NCBI GenBank assembly: GCA_038204465.1
Contig: JBBRCX010000079.1
Location: forward strand, 1-20,962
DNA: 20,962 nt
Source: JBBRCX01 sp038204465
GTDB lineage: Bacteria; Planctomycetota; Phycisphaerae; Tepidisphaerales; Tepidisphaeraceae
Direction: 5' to 3'
Each line of letters opens with the position of its first letter. Position 1 is the first letter of the stretch. Both the position numbers and the translations under genes were made by a program. Under the pieces are notes generated by a model, which worked only from the letters and a program-made list of their open reading frames with translations, did not search any database and was not told the DNA's origin. Shown piece after piece: positions 16,214-20,962 of the stretch.

Positions 16214-17397
16214 GCGAGCCGACCCCGCCAGCCGCCGCCGCGCCGATCTTCGACCCGGCCCGCTCCGCACGCCTGATGCAGGACGCCGGCATCGACCTGC
16301 TCCTTGCGTCCCGCCGGGCCAGCGTCGCCTACCTCACCGACAGCTCCAACATCCTCTACTGGCGCTTTCCCGACGTCGCGCATTGCCTCGAGATCGAGGA
16401 CGACGGGTGCGAGGCGCCCTTCTATTTCGCCGGCTTGCCCGCCGACTTCCAGGCTGCGTCCTTCGCCGCCACCCACGGCAATCGCCCCCTGGTCTTCGGT
16501 GAAAACTGGATCCGCGACATCAAGATCTGGTGCGGCCGGCGAAATATCTCCGCCGCCGACGTGCTCGTCGACGCGATCAGCGAACGAGGCCTTCAGAAAT
16601 CCACCATCGGCATTGAGATGAACGCCCTGCCCGCCGGCATCATCGACGATCTGCGACGGCGCCTCCCCGACGCGCGCTTCGTCGAGGGTCGCGGCGTCCT
16701 CTGGGGAATGCGCTCGGTCAAAACCACAGCCGAGATCGAGCGCTTGAGCCACGCCTACCGCATCGCCGAAGACATCTACGACCGCGTGATCCAAGCCATC
16801 CGCGCCCAGCCCGGAATCACGGTCGCCGAGATTCGAGCGCTGGAGATGGCGATGGTCACCCGCGCCGGCTGTCCGCCCCTGCATTTCGGCTACGTCTACC
16901 CGCACGGCCCACACAAAACGCTTGGCGGGCCCGACACCGAGAAACTCCGCATCGAGCCCGGCGACGCCATCTTCCTCGACATCGGCGTCATCTGGCGCGG
17001 CTACACCACCGACTTCGGCCGCAACCTCTTCTTCGGCAAAGCGCCCGCCGACCTGCGCGACGTCTACGACCGAACCGTCGAATGCCGCCAGCGCCTGGTC
17101 GAGCGCCTTCGTCCGGGTGCACGCGTCTGCGACGTCTTCGCCGCCGGCTGCGCCATCCGCGAGAAGCTCAAGCTTCCTCCGCGCGAGTTGCTGGGTCACA
17201 GTCTCGGCATCGAATGTCACGAACAACCCGCCCTCAGCGCCGCCTATGACACGGTCATTGAAGAAGGGATGGTCTTCGTCCCCGAACTTTTCGAGACGGC
17301 CGGCCCCTACGCCTTCCTCCTCGAGGACGCCGGCGTCGTCACGGCCAACGGCTGGCAATCCCTCACCCGCATGTCGACCGAGCTCATAGAGCTCTGA
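16210..17397 (+). CDS. M24-family metalloprotein, copy 3 (divergent)
   Basis: This 395-residue M24 protein is clearly more distant from copies 1 and 2. Ligands are present: D257 in IFLDIGV, D268 in TDFGR, H330 in LGHSLGIECHE, E359 in VFVPELFE and E372 in LLEDAG, with H337 as the second His. The GHG of the other copies is GHS here, and the LEVGS loop is replaced by PELFETAGPY. The aromatic motifs FMDRNVWRD and HLWVHTPG are missing, with HFGYVYPHGPH in the equivalent place. The start is the ATG at 16210, overlapping the M19 stop by four bases; the longer open frame from 15655 is the out-of-frame shadow of M19. It likely acts on a different substrate from the tandem pair. Confidence 0.9.
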   Translation: MSEPTPPAAAAPIFDPARSARLMQDAGIDLLLASRRASVAYLTDSSNILYWRFPDVAHCLEIEDDGCEAPFYFAGLPADFQAASFAATHGNRPLVFGENWIRDIKIWCGRRNISAADVLVDAISERGLQKSTIGIEMNALPAGIIDDLRRRLPDARFVEGRGVLWGMRSVKTTAEIERLSHAYRIAEDIYDRVIQAIRAQPGITVAEIRALEMAMVTRAGCPPLHFGYVYPHGPHKTLGGPDTEKLRIEPGDAIFLDIGVIWRGYTTDFGRNLFFGKAPADLRDVYDRTVECRQRLVERLRPGARVCDVFAAGCAIREKLKLPPRELLGHSLGIECHEQPALSAAYDTVIEEGMVFVPELFETAGPYAFLLEDAGVVTANGWQSLTRMSTELIEL

Positions 17398-17441
17398 TCA
17401 GCACCAGCAGCAGCACCCCTTCGCGAATCACTCTTTCAGCG

Positions 17442-18290
17442 ATGGCGATTCATCGCGATACTTCTCTCATGGCTTCCGGCTCACGCCCGCCGCGCGACGC
17501 TTCTCGACGGTATCACGACCGCGTGGCGCGGCAGTACGACTCCATTTACGACGACCCATATTGGTATTTCCATGACGAGCTGACCTGGCGCGCCGTCAAG
17601 CCCCACCTCCCGCGCGATCTTTCGTCCGCATGCGCCGACCTTGGCTGCGGAACGGGCAAGTGGGGCATGAGGCTGCTCAAGAGCGGCTTCGCGATCACCT
17701 TCGTGGATCACTCGGCAGCCATGATCGAACAGGCCCGCGCCAAGGCCCAGGACCTCGGCAGCAAGGCGAAGCGGGCAACCTTCATTGTCGCCGACATCAT
17801 GGACATGCCCGCCCTGCCGGTGGATGCCTTCAGCCTCCTCCTGGCCATGGGGGATCCGCTCTCGATCTGCATCGATCCGCAGAAAGCGGCCCGGGAGATG
17901 AGCCGCGTCTGCAAGCCGGGCGGAATTGTGATCGCCACCGCCGACAACAAACTCGCCGCACTCGACCACTTCGTCGAGCGCGGCAACCTCGATGCGCTCG
18001 AGGAGTTCATCATGAGCGGCAAGACCCAGTGGCTCACCGCCGACGAGCGTGAGCGCTTCGAGCTCACGACGTTCACCCCGCTCTCGATGCGAAAGCTCTT
18101 CGAGCGGGCCGGCTTTGAGGTGCTGGGCGTGAGCGGAAAGACGATCATTCCGCTGCGCGAAAACAAGGTCCTGCTGGAGCGCGACGGCGCTGTGGAGCGG
18201 CTTCTGAAGCTGGAAGCGGAGCTTGCGAAGGACCCGGCGTCGGCCGCGAGGGCCTCGCACCTGCAAATCGTCGCGCGCCGAACCGCGTGA
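17442..18290 (+). CDS. Class I SAM-dependent methyltransferase
   Basis: This 282-residue protein has a Rossmann methyltransferase core. Motif I is ADLGCGTGKWG (about 65-75), the acidic residue ending strand 2 is D89 in TFVDHSAAM, and the strand 4 region is ADIMDMPALPVDAFSLLLAMGDPLS (117-141). GGIVIATADNK (160-170) marks strand 5. Residues 25-45, RYHDRVARQYDSIYDDPYWYF, resemble the lead-in of small-molecule methyltransferases in the Methyltransf_11/25 group. The substrate is unknown. It is 44 bases after the third M24 gene and may be the last gene of that operon. An internal ATG at 17469 is an alternative start; neither has a clear ribosome-binding site. Its stop lies 5 bases from the stop of the convergent cyclotransferase gene. 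Confidence 0.87.
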   Translation: MAIHRDTSLMASGSRPPRDASRRYHDRVARQYDSIYDDPYWYFHDELTWRAVKPHLPRDLSSACADLGCGTGKWGMRLLKSGFAITFVDHSAAMIEQARAKAQDLGSKAKRATFIVADIMDMPALPVDAFSLLLAMGDPLSICIDPQKAAREMSRVCKPGGIVIATADNKLAALDHFVERGNLDALEEFIMSGKTQWLTADERERFELTTFTPLSMRKLFERAGFEVLGVSGKTIIPLRENKVLLERDGAVERLLKLEAELAKDPASAARASHLQIVARRTA

Positions 18291-18295
18291 GAGTT

Positions 18296-18838
18296 TCAAA
18301 GCTTCGACGCCGCGTCGCCCGTCCCGGGCGCGCGTGGCTTGCGGCCCACCTGCGTGCTGAAGCTCTGCAGGTAACTGATCCACATCATCGACAAGCCCAC
18401 GCTGTACGCCCCCTGGATCACCAGGTCCATATAGTGCTGTGTCGGCGGGATGTGATAGCGCTCGACGTTGGTCCCCTGGTAGGTGAGCGCGTTCACCGGC
18501 GGCCCCTTCCCCAGCGGCGCAACCTTCACCTCGATGTGCTGGTAGATGCCGGCCTCCCTGCCGCCGCCGTCGAGCTTTCGCTCCACTTTCGAATCCAGCA
18601 CGTCCAGTTCCGGTGGGGACAGGTCGACCAGGGCGCCCATCACGTATTTCCCCGGGTCATACACGATGTCCGCGATGCCGCCGCCCCAGTACTCGCTGAA
18701 GATCGGAAAGCACAGGCGGTAGTTATCCAGCACACCGGGCCGCCCCGGCCGGGGCGCGGGAGTCTTATGCCCGAAGTGTCGCGCCCACTCCGTCACCGCT
18801 CGCGCATTGAGGTTGGAGCCGTACGCGAAATACCACAT
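18296..18838 (-). CDS. Gamma-glutamylcyclotransferase-like protein
   Basis: This frame encodes 180 residues. It opens MWYFAYGSNLNARAV, the nucleotide-like YGSNL loop at about 6-10 that defines the GGCT fold. A later ELDVLDSKVERK segment sits where the family has LDxxEG with its catalytic glutamate. Which Glu would serve is not clear, since the usual EG is not obvious. GGCT enzymes convert gamma-glutamyl amino acids to 5-oxoproline and a free amino acid; bacterial relatives include butirosin BtrG and proteins of unknown role. The ATG at 18838 is preferred over the GTG three codons upstream because the YGSNL strand begins there. Its position next to a peptide- or amide-processing locus may be coincidental, as the genes are convergent. 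Confidence 0.82.
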   Translation of the reverse strand: MWYFAYGSNLNARAVTEWARHFGHKTPAPRPGRPGVLDNYRLCFPIFSEYWGGGIADIVYDPGKYVMGALVDLSPPELDVLDSKVERKLDGGGREAGIYQHIEVKVAPLGKGPPVNALTYQGTNVERYHIPPTQHYMDLVIQGAYSVGLSMMWISYLQSFSTQVGRKPRAPGTGDAASKL

Positions 18839-18874
18839 GAAAACCACTGCCTTCGCCCAAGCGCCGAATTCTGG

Positions 18875-18904
18875 AACAAAACAGCCTGAAAGGCAAAAAC
18901 AGGC
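18875..18904 (-). terminator. Weak possible terminator after the Lon-domain gene
   Basis: On the minus strand GCCTG (18904-18900) and CAGGC (18888-18884) pair around an 11-base loop and are followed by TGTTTTGTT. The stem is only 5 bp and the loop is long, so this is a weak candidate. It lies about 40 bases past the stop of the Lon-domain gene. Confidence 0.25.
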
Positions 18905-18946
18905 AGTTGACTGGCGCGGTGACTGGAGGGTTGATTCGCGCGACGC

Positions 18947-19636
18947 TCAGTTTACGCTTGGATCGTGCGGCATCCGGAAGTTGGCCGAGAGGTGCAGGGC
19001 GGGCTGCTTCCGTTCGAGGGCTTCGATCGTCCGCCGCACCCGGCGCTTCACGTCCGCATCCCCCAGCAATGACTGCTTCAGCTCGACGTCTTCGAGGAAA
19101 TTGAACGCGACGAGGTCGGCGATGTCGGCCGTCGTCAACGGGCCCTCGAGCAGTTCGCGAAACTGCCGCGCCGCACGCGTGGATGCGAGCGGCGCTCGCC
19201 CGAAGAGCGACGTCAACCGCTGCCGCTCTTCTTCCAGATCGATCTCCATCGCGTTCGTCTCGCGCAGCGGCTCGAGTTCCGCCAGCCGGTACGGCTCGTT
19301 CCCCAGCTCGCGCAGCACGCGGGCCCGCGTCGTCCCCTGCAGAAGGAAGTTGTACTTCCCATCCGCCAGCCGCTCGTGCGTCAGGATCGTGCCGACGCAG
19401 ACGACGGGCTCGATCTCCGGCTTGTGATAGTAGTTCTTCTCCCAGCCAGCCTTGAGCAGCGCCATCGCGATCTGGCGGTCGCCCTCCAGCGCATGCGCCG
19501 TCATCATCTTGTAGCGCTCTTCGAAGATATGCAGCGGGAGCACCGCGCGGGGAAACAGCACCACGTTCGGGAGCGGGAACAGCGCTACCGCGCCCATGGG
19601 GTCAGCTGTGTCCTGCGGATCAGCCATATCCGCCAT
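18947..19636 (-). CDS. Lon N-terminal (LON substrate-binding) domain protein
   Basis: This frame encodes about 229 residues. It has the N-terminal substrate-recognition domain of Lon protease without the ATPase or protease parts: VALFPLPNVVLFPRAVLPLHIFEERYKMM at about 17-45, the classic LPNxVLFPxxxLPLHIFExRY motif. Then come CVGTILTHERLADGKYNFLLQGTTRARV and a helical C-terminal half. Stand-alone LON-domain proteins of about 200 residues are widespread in bacteria. Their role is uncertain, perhaps substrate or peptide binding. Start choices are the ATG at 19636, 19627 or 19597; the last begins directly at the conserved strand, so the first residues are uncertain. It follows the DUF2934 gene by 53 bases. 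Confidence 0.9.
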   Translation of the reverse strand: MADMADPQDTADPMGAVALFPLPNVVLFPRAVLPLHIFEERYKMMTAHALEGDRQIAMALLKAGWEKNYYHKPEIEPVVCVGTILTHERLADGKYNFLLQGTTRARVLRELGNEPYRLAELEPLRETNAMEIDLEEERQRLTSLFGRAPLASTRAARQFRELLEGPLTTADIADLVAFNFLEDVELKQSLLGDADVKRRVRRTIEALERKQPALHLSANFRMPHDPSVN

Positions 19637-19689
19637 TGTAGGTTGGGCCCACGCGCGGCAGCACAAATACGCGGCCCCGGGCCGTCTGC

Positions 19690-19956
19690 TCAGGAACCGC
19701 GCAGCTCGCGCTCGGCGCGCAGCCAGTTGTCCTCCGGCGAGCCACCCTTGCCGGATTGGGAAATCTCATACGCCCGCGCCGCGATCTGCTCATGACTGAT
19801 CTGCTTCCTTCCCGCGCCGGATGATTTCGGAAGCGCACTGTTTCGCACCGAAGTCGACATCGCCGCTGCGGCGTTCGACTGCGGCTGCGCAGGACGCGCC
19901 TGCGACTGACCACCGTTGCCCGGCGACCTGGGAGGAATCATTTCTTTCTTAGCCAT
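19690..19956 (-). CDS. DUF2934 domain protein
   Basis: This 88-residue protein has residues 1-50 polar and rich in Gln, Ala, Ser and Pro, probably disordered. Residues 53-86 fit DUF2934: ISHEQIAARAYEISQSGKGG, then SPEDNWLRAERELR, matching the family pattern I..rAYel....G...g...dWlrAE.eL. The function of DUF2934 is unknown; it is common as a short C-terminal module in soil bacteria and planctomycetes. The start is well supported by AAGGAG seven bases upstream of the ATG at 19956. The TGA of a possible 28-residue upstream frame lies one base before this ATG. It precedes the Lon-domain gene on the same strand. Confidence 0.82.
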   Translation of the reverse strand: MAKKEMIPPRSPGNGGQSQARPAQPQSNAAAAMSTSVRNSALPKSSGAGRKQISHEQIAARAYEISQSGKGGSPEDNWLRAERELRGS

Positions 19957-19957
19957 C

Positions 19958-20044
19958 TCAGTACTCCTTCACGGAGGGTAGGCACTTGTTTGCGTGGGCC
20001 GCGGCTGCCTTGGCCGCTTCCGCCCGGCCGTGCATGTAGCACAT
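19958..20044 (-). CDS. Possible small ORF (28 residues) upstream of DUF2934
   Basis: A short frame from the ATG at 20044 reads MCYMHGRAEAAKAAAAHANK and ends CLPSVKEY at a TGA one base before the DUF2934 start. The AAGGAG ribosome-binding site of DUF2934 lies in its last codons, so coupling would be possible. The composition is helix-like, with two Cys residues. The frame remains open upstream without a start codon. No ribosome-binding site precedes its own ATG and no homologue is recognised, so it may be chance. Confidence 0.22.
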   Translation of the reverse strand: MCYMHGRAEAAKAAAAHANKCLPSVKEY

Positions 20045-20098
20045 GCGAACTGCATCCGCAAGATTTCGCCTCGCTGAACGGCGCCTGCCTCTCTCCGA

Positions 20099-20587
20099 TC
20101 ACTCAGGATTGCCCTGCAGCCATTGCATCACTTCCCGGTCATGGCCTTCCGGCTTCACCTTGTCAAACACGTGCCGGACCTTCCCGCCCTTGCCGATCAC
20201 AAAGGTCACCCGCGCGGCGCCCCAGTACTTCCTGCCGTACATGCTCTTCTCGCGCCATACCCCGTAGCGCTCCGCGACCGAATGGTCCTCGTCGGCCAGC
20301 AGCGGGAAGTTCAATTGAAACTTGTCGCTGAACCTGCGCACCCGCTCCACCGGGTCCGGGCTGATTCCGAACACCGCGATGTTCGCCTTCTTGTAACCGG
20401 CGATGGCATCGCGGAAGCCGCACGCCTCCCTGGTGCACCCCGGCGTGTCCGCCTTCGGGTAAAAGTACAGCACCACCGGGCCTTTGGAGGCAACGGTTTT
20501 CAGGTCGATCGTCTCCCCCGTGCTGGACGGCAGCTTGAACGCCGGCGCCTGCTTCCCCAGCAGCTCATTTGGATCCTGCACCGCCAT
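20099..20587 (-). CDS. bcp: Bcp/PrxQ-type peroxiredoxin
   Basis: This 162-residue cytoplasmic thiol peroxidase reduces hydrogen peroxide and organic hydroperoxides. The thioredoxin-fold signature is VVLYFYPKADTPGCTREACGFRD (about 38-60). The peroxidatic Cys is C51 in TPGCT, and the resolving Cys is C56 five residues later, the atypical 2-Cys arrangement of E. coli Bcp. FPLLADEDHSVAERYGVW follows, also as in Bcp. The start is the ATG at 20587, preceded by GGAGGA at 4-bp spacing. An in-frame ATG at 20599 would contain that ribosome-binding site in its coding part and is less likely. It follows the YqeY-like gene by 29 bases and is probably co-transcribed with it. Confidence 0.93.
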   Translation of the reverse strand: MAVQDPNELLGKQAPAFKLPSSTGETIDLKTVASKGPVVLYFYPKADTPGCTREACGFRDAIAGYKKANIAVFGISPDPVERVRRFSDKFQLNFPLLADEDHSVAERYGVWREKSMYGRKYWGAARVTFVIGKGGKVRHVFDKVKPEGHDREVMQWLQGNPE

Positions 20588-20616
20588 CGTTTCCTCCATC
20601 CCAACCGCTCGCGATC

Positions 20617-20962
20617 CTACCGCCCCGCCAGCTTCTGCTTCAGCAGCCCGTTGGCGGTCCCCGGCTCCACCTGCCCGCCATGCGCCTTCATGAACGCGCC
20701 CATCGCCTGGCCCATCTGCTTCTCGGTAAACGAGTGCGACGCCAAAAATGCGTCCACCAGCTTCGCCGTCTCCTCGGCCGACGCCTTCTTCGGGAGGTAC
20801 TCCTCCACGATAGCGATCTCGCCCTTCAACTGCTCAACCTGCTCGGATTTGCCAAGCTTCTGGAACTCCTCCTGGCTCTTGCGCAGCCGCTTCCCGTAGG
20901 CCGCCACCGCCTCCTCCGCCGTCGTCGGCTTGGGCGCCAGGTCGATGTTCCTCACATCGCTC
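20617..20962 (-). CDS. GatB/YqeY domain protein, partial (5' end outside window)
   Basis: The frame reads through the right edge without an upstream stop, so the N-terminus is missing. About 115 residues are visible; full YqeY proteins have about 150. The visible part matches the YqeY fold: AAYGKRLRKSQEEFQKLGKSE, then GEIAIVEEYLPKKASAEET (the conserved E.a.leeYLPkqls.ee segment), then KQMGQAMGAFMKAHGGQVE with the GkvMGxlmxkxxG pattern, ending NGLLKQKLAGR. The domain resembles the tail of GatB of the tRNA amidotransferase, and stand-alone YqeY may help tRNA-dependent amidation or bind tRNA, but its role is unproven. It lies upstream of bcp in a short operon. Confidence 0.9.
   Translation of the reverse strand, partial: SDVRNIDLAPKPTTAEEAVAAYGKRLRKSQEEFQKLGKSEQVEQLKGEIAIVEEYLPKKASAEETAKLVDAFLASHSFTEKQMGQAMGAFMKAHGGQVEPGTANGLLKQKLAGR

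Noticed and set aside
20032..20046. Short inverted repeat GCATGT-AGC-ACATGC
   Set aside because: The stem is 6 bp with a 3-base loop and no T-tract, in a plain intergenic region. There is too little for a terminator or operator call.

Overview
The window is GC-rich, densely coded chromosomal DNA. I recognise no phage, transposase, CRISPR, tRNA or rRNA. It most resembles the Planctomycetota or a related environmental lineage. The reasons are a menaquinol-type Rieske/cytochrome b complex with cytochrome b split into two genes (the C-terminal half unusually long), a HEAT-repeat membrane protein beside it, a DUF2934 protein, and GGCACGGGCGGGACGCCCGTG-type palindromic repeats between genes. The phylum is an inference, not a measurement.

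Layout. (1) Positions 1-1435, minus strand: a gene cut by the window edge, two small membrane proteins (the second DUF4190-like) and a Dabb-domain protein. (2) Positions 1590-4099, plus strand: a GT-B glycosyltransferase and a sialidase-fold protein with three Asp-boxes. (3) Positions 4170-4988, minus strand: a GNAT acetyltransferase. (4) Positions 5071-9368, minus strand: an electron-transfer operon in the order HEAT-repeat membrane protein, Rieske protein, cytochrome b N-terminal half, cytochrome b C-terminal half. (5) Positions 9369-9648: palindromic repeats and a terminator. (6) Positions 9649-12664, minus strand: TrmB-family regulator, acetamidase/formamidase-family protein and class I/II aminotransferase. 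(7) Positions 12748-18290, plus strand and divergent from the regulator: two tandem paralogous M24 (creatinase/prolidase-like) proteins, an M19 dipeptidase-family protein, a third M24 protein and a SAM methyltransferase. (8) Positions 18296 to the end, minus strand: gamma-glutamylcyclotransferase-like protein, Lon N-terminal-domain protein, DUF2934 protein, Bcp-type peroxiredoxin and a truncated YqeY-like protein.

Two units stand out. In the electron-transfer operon, the Rieske protein carries an N-terminal single-cluster ferredoxin domain that should lie on the cytoplasmic side. The neighbouring cytochrome b has a cysteine where cytochrome b6 attaches haem ci (cn), and its helix-D histidines have the b6-like x14 spacing. 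Together these suggest a route for electrons from a cytoplasmic donor into the quinone-reducing side of the complex. No cytochrome c1 or f gene is present.

The second unit is a divergent locus. A TrmB regulator and a perfect CTACCGCGGTAG palindrome lie between an amidase/aminotransferase arm and an M24-M24-M19-M24 arm. All enzymes look cytoplasmic and keep most metal or PLP residues, except that the M19 member has H-x-H where H-x-D is usual. It reads like a pathway breaking down a small amide- or peptide-like nitrogen compound. The substrate cannot be read from the sequence.
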